This document shows, one piece after another, positions 57,066 through 64,000 of a stretch of DNA of 64,000 nucleotides. The stretch spans positions 2,232,001 to 2,296,000 of the forward strand of contig NZ_CP084222.1 in assembly GCF_020268605.1 (NCBI RefSeq), in the 5' to 3' direction. Numbering within the stretch: the stretch's first letter is position 1; every line of letters starts with the position of its first letter. Source of the DNA: Arsenophonus apicola. GTDB taxonomy: Bacteria > Pseudomonadota > Gammaproteobacteria > Enterobacterales > Enterobacteriaceae. The notes beneath the pieces were generated by a model. The model worked only from the letters and a program-made list of their open reading frames with translations, did no database searches and was not told the origin of the DNA. The translations under genes and the position numbers were made by a program.

Positions 57066-58985
57066 ATGAGTGTGAATGCGAAGAAAGAAACAAAAAAAAA
57101 GAAGCGCACCCCTTTTCGCGATTACACCGCTGAATCTACTCTATTCATTCGTCGGGCGTTAATAACTTTTATTATCATCGTAATATTAGTCAGTATTTTA
57201 ATTGCTAATCTTTATCATATACAAGTGGTTCGCCATGAAGATTACCAGACGCGCTCCAACGATAATCGGATAAAACTGGTTCCTGTTCCACCAAGTAGAG
57301 GTATTATTTATGACAGAAATGGTATTCCTCTCGCGTTAAATCGAACATTTTATCAATTAGAAGTCATTCCTGAGAAAGTCACTAATTTACCAGAGATATT
57401 AGCCCAATTGCGTGATGTGGTTGATCTTACTGACGACGACATTGCAAACTTCAAAAAAGAGCGTAAACGTTCACGCCGCTTTACCTCTATCCCATTGAAA
57501 ACCTCATTAGATGAAGTACAAGTTGCACGTTTTGCCGTTAATCAATACCGGTTCCCCGGGATTGAAGTCAAAGGTTACCAACGCCGTTATTATCCTTATG
57601 GCTCGGCGCTAACCCATGTTATCGGTTATGTCGCCAAAATTAATGATAAGGATATAGAACGTCTAGAAAATGACGGTCTACTAAAAAATTACACTGCCAC
57701 CCATGATATTGGTAAATTAGGTATTGAACGCTATTACGAAAATATTTTACATGGTAAAACAGGTTATGAAGAAGTTGAGGTGAATAGTCGGGGAAAAGTC
57801 ATACGCCAACTACATGAACAACCACCGCAAGCTGGCAAAGATATTTATCTTACTATCGATCTCAATTTACAAATTGAGATTGAAAAATTGCTAACCACCA
57901 GCCGAGCTGCCGTTGTTGTCACCGATCCCCGCAACGGAGAAGTACTGGCTCTGGTATCCACTCCTAGCTATGATCCTAATCTATTTGTTAATGGTATCTC
58001 TAATAAGGATTATCAAGCTTTATTAAATAATCCCAATCGCCCACTAATTAACAGAACGACGCAGGGATTATATCCACCCGCCTCTACCGTTAAACCGTTT
58101 ATTGCCGTTGCCGCATTAAGTGAAAATGTTGTCACCCCTAACTCAACAATTTTTGATCCTGGTTGGTGGCAGTTACCAAATTCCGAAAAACGTTATCGAG
58201 ATTGGAAACGTTGGGGACACGGTAGATTAAATGTTGTCAGAGCCATTGTCGAATCAGCCGACACCTTTTTCTACCAGGTTGCTTATGATATGGGTATCGA
58301 TCGTATCTCCGATTGGATGCAAAAATTTGGCTATGGTCACTATACTGGTATTGACCTGTCGGAAGAACGTTCAGGTATTATGCCAACGCGTGAATGGAAA
58401 CAAAAACGTTATAAAAAACCCTGGTATCAAGGAGACACAATTCCAGTAGGCATTGGCCAAGGTTATTGGACGACAACACCAATCCAAATGGCCAAAGTAT
58501 TAATGACGTCAATTAATGACGGCGTGGTTAAAATTCCCCACCTACTTTATGGCACTAAATTAGGTAACGCTATGCTACCCTATGAACAGAAAGAACATAT
58601 CCAAATCGGCAATATTCATTCAGGCTTTTGGGAATTAGCTAAAGAAGGTATGTATGGGGTTGCTAATGCACCAAACGGTACAGCACGTAGAAGTTTTGCC
58701 AACACACCCTATAAAGCGGCAGTCAAATCAGGTACGGCACAGGTATTCAGTTATGAAACCTACAATGCCAGTAAATTGGCTGAGCACTTGCGTGATCATA
58801 AATTAATGATTGGATTTGCGCCTTACCAAAATCCAACCGTTTCCGTAACTATTATTTTGGAAAATGGTGGTGCCGGACCGGCCGTTGGCGATCTTGTTCG
58901 CAGTATTTTTGATTATGTATTGCTTGGTAAAAAAACGACATCACAAACACCGGATACGAATGTATCTCTAGAAGAAGATCAGTAA
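57066..58985 (+). CDS. mrdA: Penicillin-binding protein 2 (peptidoglycan transpeptidase)
   Basis: Class B penicillin-binding protein of the elongasome, cross-linking lateral-wall peptidoglycan with RodA. 639 residues, E. coli 633. One N-terminal transmembrane helix (near 31-50) follows a lysine-rich cytoplasmic tail. The pedestal domain begins PPSRGIIYDRNGIPLALNR. The transpeptidase has the active-site PPASTVKPF, the SxN-type ESADTFFYQV and KSGTAQVFSYE. It starts 16 bases after rlmH and is followed by mrdB. Confidence 0.97.
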   Translation: MSVNAKKETKKKKRTPFRDYTAESTLFIRRALITFIIIVILVSILIANLYHIQVVRHEDYQTRSNDNRIKLVPVPPSRGIIYDRNGIPLALNRTFYQLEVIPEKVTNLPEILAQLRDVVDLTDDDIANFKKERKRSRRFTSIPLKTSLDEVQVARFAVNQYRFPGIEVKGYQRRYYPYGSALTHVIGYVAKINDKDIERLENDGLLKNYTATHDIGKLGIERYYENILHGKTGYEEVEVNSRGKVIRQLHEQPPQAGKDIYLTIDLNLQIEIEKLLTTSRAAVVVTDPRNGEVLALVSTPSYDPNLFVNGISNKDYQALLNNPNRPLINRTTQGLYPPASTVKPFIAVAALSENVVTPNSTIFDPGWWQLPNSEKRYRDWKRWGHGRLNVVRAIVESADTFFYQVAYDMGIDRISDWMQKFGYGHYTGIDLSEERSGIMPTREWKQKRYKKPWYQGDTIPVGIGQGYWTTTPIQMAKVLMTSINDGVVKIPHLLYGTKLGNAMLPYEQKEHIQIGNIHSGFWELAKEGMYGVANAPNGTARRSFANTPYKAAVKSGTAQVFSYETYNASKLAEHLRDHKLMIGFAPYQNPTVSVTIILENGGAGPAVGDLVRSIFDYVLLGKKTTSQTPDTNVSLEEDQ

Positions 58986-58988
58986 TAT

Positions 58989-60101
58989 ATGAGCGATAAT
59001 TCACGTAAATTACCTATTTGGACACGTTTACATATTGATATTCCAATGTTGCTGATTATTCTTGCCTTAACAATATATAGTGTCATGATCATGTGGAGCG
59101 CGAGTGGGCAAGATATTGATATGATGCAACGTAAACTAATACAAATCGCGATTGGATTTGTTGTTATGCTTGTTATGGCGCAAATTTCACCGCGTATATA
59201 TGAAAATTGGGCGCCTTATCTCTATATTTTCTGTCTAATTTTATTAGTTTTTGTCGATGCATTTGGTCAAATCAGTAAAGGTGCACAAAGATGGTTAGAT
59301 CTTGGCTTCATTCGTTTTCAACCCTCTGAAATTGCTAAAATTGCGGTTCCATTGATGGTAGCACGTTTTGTCAATCGCGATCTCTGTCCTCCCACACTAA
59401 AAAATACGCTATTAGCATTGATACTTATATTTCTGCCTACACTACTTGTTGCCGCTCAACCTGATCTGGGTACATCTATTCTAGTTGCTGCTTCCGGTTT
59501 GTTTATCCTTTTTTTAGCAGGCATGAATTGGAAATTGATTGCCATTGCAGCCACAGGTATTGCTTGTTTTATTCCCATTCTATGGTTCTTTTTGATGCAT
59601 GATTATCAACGAGATCGCGTTATGATGTTACTCGATCCAGAAACGGATCCACTGGGAGCGGGTTATCATATTATCCAATCAAAAATTGCTATTGGTTCAG
59701 GGGGATTATTTGGCAAAGGCTGGTTACATGGCACCCAATCGCAATTAGAATTTCTACCAGAACGCCACACTGATTTTATTTTTGCAGTACTAGCTGAAGA
59801 GCTTGGCTTAATTGGCGTCGTTATTTTACTTGCATTATATCTATTGCTAATTATGCGCGGACTAATAATTGCTGCCAATGCACAAAATACCTTTGGTAGA
59901 ATGATGGTTGGTGGCCTAATGTTAATTTTATTTGTCTATATATTCGTCAACATTGGCATGGTTAGCGGTATCTTACCTGTAGTGGGTGTTCCTTTACCAT
60001 TGGTAAGTTATGGCGGCTCTGCATTAATCGTTTTAATGGCTGGGTTCGGTATTATTATGTCAATCCATACCCACCGAAAATTTCTGTCAAAAAGTTTATA
60101 A
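58989..60101 (+). CDS. mrdB: Rod shape-determining peptidoglycan glycosyltransferase RodA
   Basis: SEDS-family glycosyltransferase that polymerises lipid II with PBP2. 370 residues, as in E. coli. About ten transmembrane helices are visible. The conserved cores are GAQRWLDLGFIRFQPSEIAK, QPDLGTSILVAASG with the catalytic Asp, FLPERHTDFIFAVLAEELGL and VGVPLPLVSYGGSALIVLMA. It begins three bases after mrdA. RlpA follows three bases later, so the three form one compact unit. Confidence 0.97.
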   Translation: MSDNSRKLPIWTRLHIDIPMLLIILALTIYSVMIMWSASGQDIDMMQRKLIQIAIGFVVMLVMAQISPRIYENWAPYLYIFCLILLVFVDAFGQISKGAQRWLDLGFIRFQPSEIAKIAVPLMVARFVNRDLCPPTLKNTLLALILIFLPTLLVAAQPDLGTSILVAASGLFILFLAGMNWKLIAIAATGIACFIPILWFFLMHDYQRDRVMMLLDPETDPLGAGYHIIQSKIAIGSGGLFGKGWLHGTQSQLEFLPERHTDFIFAVLAEELGLIGVVILLALYLLLIMRGLIIAANAQNTFGRMMVGGLMLILFVYIFVNIGMVSGILPVVGVPLPLVSYGGSALIVLMAGFGIIMSIHTHRKFLSKSL

Positions 60102-60103
60102 CC

Positions 60104-61105
60104 ATGAGGTCTGTAATGCACTATCACGGGCTTATGCTTAGCATTATAATAGCAATTTTAGCTGGCTGTGCTTCCCAAACTCAACAAAATACCGATATGC
60201 CTAAGATGCCGGTACAAGATATATTAGGAGCAGAGCCCCGTTACGAACCTTATCATGCTGGCGCTAATAATGACTATCAACTGAATGGTCTAACTTATCA
60301 AATAGTAAAAGATCCTGCTCATTTTAGTGAAACAGGTTTTGCCAGCATTTTTGGCTCTGAAGTTATCGGTAAAATAACTGCAACAGGTGAAAAAGCCAGC
60401 CCTTATGCGTTCACAGCTTCACACCCTACTTTACCTATTCCAAGTTATGCCCGCATTACTAATTTAATTAATGGCAGAATGATAATAGTACGCATTAATG
60501 ATCGAGGACCCTATATATCAGGTAAAATTATTGCCCTATCACGAGCAGTTGCCGATAGATTAAATTTAATGCAAACGGCGCGTATTAAAATTGATCCGAT
60601 CTTAGTTTCCCCTGCCGGCACTTTAACCGGACCTGGTACACTTGGTGTCAATATTGCTAAACAAAGTTATGCTTTACCTAAACCACCGAAATTAGAAACC
60701 CATTCCATAAACTTGGCTGCAAGCACCAATCAATCAACAGCGGGGAATCAGCCTCACCACCCAGCCGCTTTATCTCAATCAACCCAACCAATGACAATCG
60801 GCAATACGCTAGCAACGAATGGGATTGTTGAAAATAACCATCCTAAGCCGTCGCCAGTGAAATCAGCTAGTGGAGCTGCTAAACATTACTTTGTACAAAT
60901 AGGTGCATTAAGTGATCAAGCAAAAGCAGAAGCATGGCAACAGTCTGTTTCGAAACAACTGAACACACCTGGCCGTATTCAAGCATTTAACAATATCTAT
61001 CGCGTACAACTTGGCCCATTTCAAGATCCTCATACAGCGGAACAAATAAAAAATAAAATATTAACAGAGTTACAACAATCGAGCATTATCATAAATAGCG
61101 AATAA
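60104..61105 (+). CDS. rlpA: Endolytic peptidoglycan-associated lipoprotein RlpA
   Basis: Septal lipoprotein with a double-psi beta-barrel and a SPOR domain, related to lytic transglycosylases (in some species). 333 residues. The signal peptide ends at the lipobox LAGCAS near residue 22. The barrel contains ETGFASIFG, LPIPSYARITNLINGRMII and VRINDRGPYISGKIIALSRA. A proline/serine-rich linker (about 190-260) leads to the SPOR domain HYFVQIGALSDQAKAEAWQ. It lies between mrdB and dacA. Confidence 0.94.
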   Translation: MRSVMHYHGLMLSIIIAILAGCASQTQQNTDMPKMPVQDILGAEPRYEPYHAGANNDYQLNGLTYQIVKDPAHFSETGFASIFGSEVIGKITATGEKASPYAFTASHPTLPIPSYARITNLINGRMIIVRINDRGPYISGKIIALSRAVADRLNLMQTARIKIDPILVSPAGTLTGPGTLGVNIAKQSYALPKPPKLETHSINLAASTNQSTAGNQPHHPAALSQSTQPMTIGNTLATNGIVENNHPKPSPVKSASGAAKHYFVQIGALSDQAKAEAWQQSVSKQLNTPGRIQAFNNIYRVQLGPFQDPHTAEQIKNKILTELQQSSIIINSE

Positions 61106-61253
61106 TTTATTGATTAATCAATAAAATCTAATTAGAGTAAAACAAAAATCAACTAAGCTGGCATCTCTGTTTTAGAATAGAATATTGCTTTTTTATGCTG
61201 ATAATAGGATGCCCACTCTATTAACATATTGCCCGCGGATCTCGTATATTATT

Positions 61254-62465
61254 ATGAACTATGCAATTTTCTCCCGTTCTATCGGTAGTCTAATATTAAT
61301 TACTAGTCTTATATTTTCCAGCACTCTATTAGCTAATAGCAATAATCCGATGCAAATCAATATGATACCTTCAGCACCAAATATTGACGCTGAAGCTTAT
61401 ATTCTTATTGATTATTATTCAGGCAAAGTTTTAGCAGAAAAAAATGCCGACCAACGTCGTGATCCTGCCAGTCTAACTAAAATGATGACCAGTTATATCA
61501 TTGGTCAAAGCATTAAAGCCGGCAAAATTAGCATGAATGATATTGTTACTATCGACGAAAATGCTTGGGCTACTGGTAATCCGGTTTTTAAAGGCTCTTC
61601 GCTAATGTTCTTAAAACCCGGTGATCGCGTCTCTGTATCTCAACTGATACGTGGTATTAACCTGCAGTCTGGGAATGATGCATGTGTTGCAATGGCCGAG
61701 TATGTAGCGGGTGACGAAGCGAGTTTTGTCAAATTAATGAACGATAATGTGCAACGGCTTGGATTAAAAAATACTCACTTTCTTACTGTCCATGGCTTAG
61801 ATGCCGATGGGCAATATAGTTCCGCACGTGATATGGCGTTAATCGGTCAAGCCTTGATCCGCGATGTGCCTGAAGAATATGCCATTTATAAAGAGAAAGA
61901 GTTCACCTTTAATAAAATCCGTCAATTAAATAGGAATGGTTTGTTATGGGATAAAAGTCTGAATGTAGATGGTATTAAGACCGGACACACTAGTGCTGCC
62001 GGTTACAATCTAGTTGCCTCTGCTACCGAGGGTAATATGCGACTAATATCTGTTGTATTAGGTGGTCATAGCAGTAAAGGGCGTGATGCAGAAAGTAAAA
62101 AATTACTCACTTGGGGCTTTCGCTTTTTTGAAACTGTTAACCCATTACAAGGCGGGATGGAATTTGCCTCTCAACCTGTTTGGTTTGCTAATACTGATCA
62201 AGTAAAGCTAGGTATTGAAAACGATCTTTATCTGACCATTCCCCGTGGCCGTATGAAAGATTTAAAAGCCAGTTACATATTAAACAATACTGAACTACAG
62301 GCGCCTTTAGCCAAAAACCAAGTGGTGGGCACGATTAACTTACAATTAGATGGTAAGATCATTGAACAACGGTCGCTGGTGGTATTGAAAGAAGTCGATG
62401 AAGGTGGATTTTTTAGTAAGATATTAGATTATATTAAATTGTTTTTTCAGCGCTGGTTTGGCTAA
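61254..62465 (+). CDS. dacA: D-alanyl-D-alanine carboxypeptidase PBP5
   Basis: Low-molecular-weight penicillin-binding protein trimming pentapeptide stems at the periplasmic face. 403 residues from ATG 61254 (MNYAIFSRSIGSLILITSLI), the usual length; the in-frame upstream extension is rejected because this start gives a normal signal peptide cleaved near SSTLLAN. Motifs are DPASLTKMMTSY (catalytic Ser), LQSGNDACVAMAEY (SxN) and VDGIKTGHTSAAGYN (KTG). The C-terminal amphipathic anchor IKLFFQRWF is present. Confidence 0.97.
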   Translation: MNYAIFSRSIGSLILITSLIFSSTLLANSNNPMQINMIPSAPNIDAEAYILIDYYSGKVLAEKNADQRRDPASLTKMMTSYIIGQSIKAGKISMNDIVTIDENAWATGNPVFKGSSLMFLKPGDRVSVSQLIRGINLQSGNDACVAMAEYVAGDEASFVKLMNDNVQRLGLKNTHFLTVHGLDADGQYSSARDMALIGQALIRDVPEEYAIYKEKEFTFNKIRQLNRNGLLWDKSLNVDGIKTGHTSAAGYNLVASATEGNMRLISVVLGGHSSKGRDAESKKLLTWGFRFFETVNPLQGGMEFASQPVWFANTDQVKLGIENDLYLTIPRGRMKDLKASYILNNTELQAPLAKNQVVGTINLQLDGKIIEQRSLVVLKEVDEGGFFSKILDYIKLFFQRWFG

Positions 62466-62615
62466 ATATTGAAAAATTACATTGCAACCTTGATTATAGT
62501 AAATATGTTCAATTTATAACTTAATTTTAATTAAGAAATATGAATAAGTATACTATCTAAATCATATAACATTTAATATTGTAATAAGGGTGGTGGTAGT
62601 ATTTTAGGAGAACCT

Positions 62616-62879
62616 ATGAAAACCAGACTACATGAACTACTAGAGTTCCCTTGCTCATTTACATACAAAGTGATGGGAGTCGCTAAACCTGAGTTAACTG
62701 ATCAAATTATTGAAGTGGTTCAACGGCATGTTCCGGGTGATTATGTACCATCAGTTAAACCAAGCAGTAAAGGTAACTTTCACTCAGTATCAATTACCAT
62801 CACAGCAACCAATATTGAACAGATAGAAAAACTGTATGAAGAATTAGCTAAACTAGAATTAGTTCGTATGGTGTTGTAG
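62616..62879 (+). CDS. ybeD: YbeD family protein (DUF493)
   Basis: Small conserved protein lying between dacA and lipB in enterobacteria; function unclear, with an ACT-like ferredoxin fold resembling allosteric domains. 87 residues, the E. coli length. Recognisable segments are ELLEFPCSFTYKVMGVAKPE, VQRHVPGDYVPSVKPSSKGN and the C-terminal YEELAKLELVRMVL. AGGAGA precedes the ATG by six bases. Confidence 0.93.
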   Translation: MKTRLHELLEFPCSFTYKVMGVAKPELTDQIIEVVQRHVPGDYVPSVKPSSKGNFHSVSITITATNIEQIEKLYEELAKLELVRMVL

Positions 62880-62897
62880 ACACAATTTATTACTGTG

Positions 62898-62971
62898 CTT
62901 GAAATTATAAACCGGAAAAACTGATATTTTCGAGTTTTATAATTTCAAGTGCCCTACTAGCTATGCTAGTA
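62898..62971 (+). promoter_or_regulatory. Long inverted repeat and second hairpin before lipB
   Basis: CTTGAAATTATAAA (62898-62911) and TTTATAATTTCAAG (62936-62949) are a perfect 14-base inverted repeat around 24 bases. The inner bases can extend the stem partly (GAAAA/TTTTC). A second hairpin TACTAGC/GCTAGTA with a 3-base loop follows at 62955-62971. They occupy the ybeD-lipB gap and could terminate ybeD, stabilise the mRNA or control lipB expression. There is no T-tract, which argues against a simple terminator. Confidence 0.5.
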
Positions 62972-63036
62972 AGAATAATTTGCGCAGGTTATACTGCATA
63001 ATTAGTGCATATACCCCTATCAGCGGCAGAAAAAGA

Positions 63037-63666
63037 TTGTTAAAAGAAACTATTATATTACGTCAACTTGGGCTTCATACTTACCAACCCATTTCCGATG
63101 CGATGCATCAGTTTACTAAAAAACGCACGGTTGATACGCCAGATGAACTTTGGTTAGTGGAGCATTACCCTGTTTTTACCCAAGGCCAAGCTGGTAAAAA
63201 AGAGCACCTACTGGCGCCTGGAAATATTCCCGTTATCCAATCTGATCGTGGCGGACAAATCACCTACCATGGCCCGGGTCAGCAAATAATGTATGTTTTA
63301 TTAGATCTAAAGCGTAATCAAATGAGTGTAAGAGAGCTGGTTACTACACTGGAAGATACGGTAATTAATACTTTATCTGAATTTGGTCTTTCCGCTTATG
63401 CACAGCGCGAAGCTCCCGGTGTTTATGTTGAACAAAAAAAAATATGCTCTGTCGGATTACGTATTCATAAAGGTTGTTCGTTTCATGGCCTAGCATTAAA
63501 TATTAATATGGATCTTGCCCCCTTTCAGCGTATTAATCCTTGTGGCTATGCCGGTATGCAAATGACTCAACTTAATGATTTAGTTCCTGGCTGTCAGGTT
63601 AAAGATGTCGAACCTTTACTAGTAAAGCATTTCTGCAACCTATTAGGATTTCAACTTGCAGAATAA
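63037..63666 (+). CDS. lipB: Octanoyl-[acyl-carrier-protein]-protein N-octanoyltransferase LipB
   Basis: Transfers octanoate from ACP to lipoyl domains such as those of SucB, the first step of lipoate synthesis. 209 residues from a TTG at 63037, giving (M)LKETIILRQLGLHTYQPISD, which aligns without gaps to the E. coli start; no ATG lies in frame upstream. The active-site regions are LWLVEHYPVFTQGQAGK, IPVIQSDRGGQITYHGPGQQ, KICSVGLRIHKGCSFHGLAL with the catalytic Lys, and RINPCGYAGMQM with the Cys. lipA follows. Confidence 0.94.
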   Translation: MLKETIILRQLGLHTYQPISDAMHQFTKKRTVDTPDELWLVEHYPVFTQGQAGKKEHLLAPGNIPVIQSDRGGQITYHGPGQQIMYVLLDLKRNQMSVRELVTTLEDTVINTLSEFGLSAYAQREAPGVYVEQKKICSVGLRIHKGCSFHGLALNINMDLAPFQRINPCGYAGMQMTQLNDLVPGCQVKDVEPLLVKHFCNLLGFQLAE

Positions 63667-63793
63667 GTTGTTATAATTTTTTTATAATTATTAAAAAAAA
63701 ATTGAAACATGGCATAAATAATGAGCATCTGTGTTAGCATAAAATATATCTATTATTGATCCGCAGCAGGAACCTAATGGAACTGGCATAATT

Positions 63794-64000
63794 ATGAGTA
63801 GACCAATTCAAATGGAGCGTGGCGTTAAATATCGTGACGCTGATAAAATGGCACTGATCCCTGTCAAAACAGTTAGAACGGATCATACAGAAATTTTACC
63901 TAAACCTAAGTGGATGAAAATAAAACTTCCCGCTGATTCCAGTCGAATAAAAGAAATCAAAAACGCAATGCGTAAAAATGGCTTACATTCAGTTTGTGAA
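63794..64000 (+). CDS. lipA: Lipoyl synthase LipA, 5' part only
   Basis: Radical-SAM enzyme inserting two sulfurs into protein-bound octanoyl groups. The window holds the first 69 codons, MSRPIQMERGVKYRDADKMA to NAMRKNGLHSVCE, matching the E. coli N-terminus and stopping at the first auxiliary-cluster cysteine. The C-terminal radical-SAM core lies beyond the right edge. It starts 127 bases after lipB. Confidence 0.95.
   Translation, partial: MSRPIQMERGVKYRDADKMALIPVKTVRTDHTEILPKPKWMKIKLPADSSRIKEIKNAMRKNGLHSVCE

Noticed and set aside
61185..61253. 23-residue upstream extension of dacA
   Set aside because: Starting at 61254 gives a normal signal peptide and the exact family length.
62980..63036. 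Upstream extension of lipB
   Set aside because: It contains hairpin-proximal leader sequence and no family similarity; the TTG at 63037 aligns with the known start.
1..64000. CRISPR arrays, integrase or intact transposase genes
   Set aside because: No regularly spaced direct repeats and no recognisable integrase or transposase were found on either strand; mobile ancestry of the accessory patches is therefore indirect.

Overview
The window is a chromosomal segment of an AT-rich gamma-proteobacterium of the order Enterobacterales. Nearly every housekeeping protein is close to its E. coli counterpart, and gene order follows the E. coli region from suc/sdh/gltA to lipA. AT richness, lost neighbours, scattered frameshifts and stop codons, and accessory insertions suggest an insect-associated or otherwise host-restricted lineage. 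Arsenophonus or another Morganellaceae-like symbiont would fit, but that is an inference; no rRNA is present to place it.

Layout. (1) 1-8.2 kb, minus strand: sdhCDAB-sucABC, the TCA-cycle block, with sucB carrying a 1-nt frameshift and sucC cut by the window edge. gltA is divergent at 8.8-10.1 kb. (2) 10.3-11.4 kb: ybgI and ybfA. (3) 11.6-19.6 kb: kdpFABCDE, the high-affinity K+ pump and its two-component system, with a KdpE-box-like site upstream and kdpA split by an in-frame TAA placed directly before an ATG. (4) 19.7-23.1 kb: pgm, seqA and ybfF. (5) 23.3-29.0 kb: an inserted type I secretion locus of rtxB-rtxD-rtxE (MARTX-export) type. Its first two genes are broken, the third is intact, and no toxin gene is in view. 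(6) 29.1-30.8 kb: ybfE, fldA, fur. (7) 30.8-32.5 kb: an accessory islet with a phage C4/CI-like structured leader, two small reading frames and a class-3 lipase. (8) 32.7-40.3 kb: glnS, then nagE divergent from nagBAC; nagC has a 1-nt frameshift. (9) 40.7-41.3 kb: a five-gene tRNA array (Met, Leu, Gln, Gln, Gln) behind a near-consensus promoter. (10) 41.5-42.9 kb: a small accessory patch after the tRNAs, with a methyltransferase, the C-terminal remnant of an SGNH-type acyltransferase and a structured non-coding segment. (11) 43.1-49.9 kb: ubiF, miaB, ybeZYX and lnt. (12) 50.1 kb to the end: an orphan gltL, then leuS-lptE-holA-nadD, rsfS-rlmH-mrdA-mrdB-rlpA, dacA, ybeD, lipB and the start of lipA.

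Functionally the core covers respiration and the TCA cycle, K+ homeostasis, GlcNAc use, iron control, tRNA charging and modification, envelope assembly (LptE, Lnt, PBP2/RodA, RlpA, DacA) and lipoate synthesis. The striking theme is damage: at least five otherwise well-conserved genes (sucB, kdpA, rtxB, rtxD, nagC) each carry one or two point lesions. In each case correcting only those lesions restores an ordinary family length. Three of the four indels lie in runs of four or more identical bases, so sequencing error, slippage rescue and real decay must be separated before conclusions are drawn.
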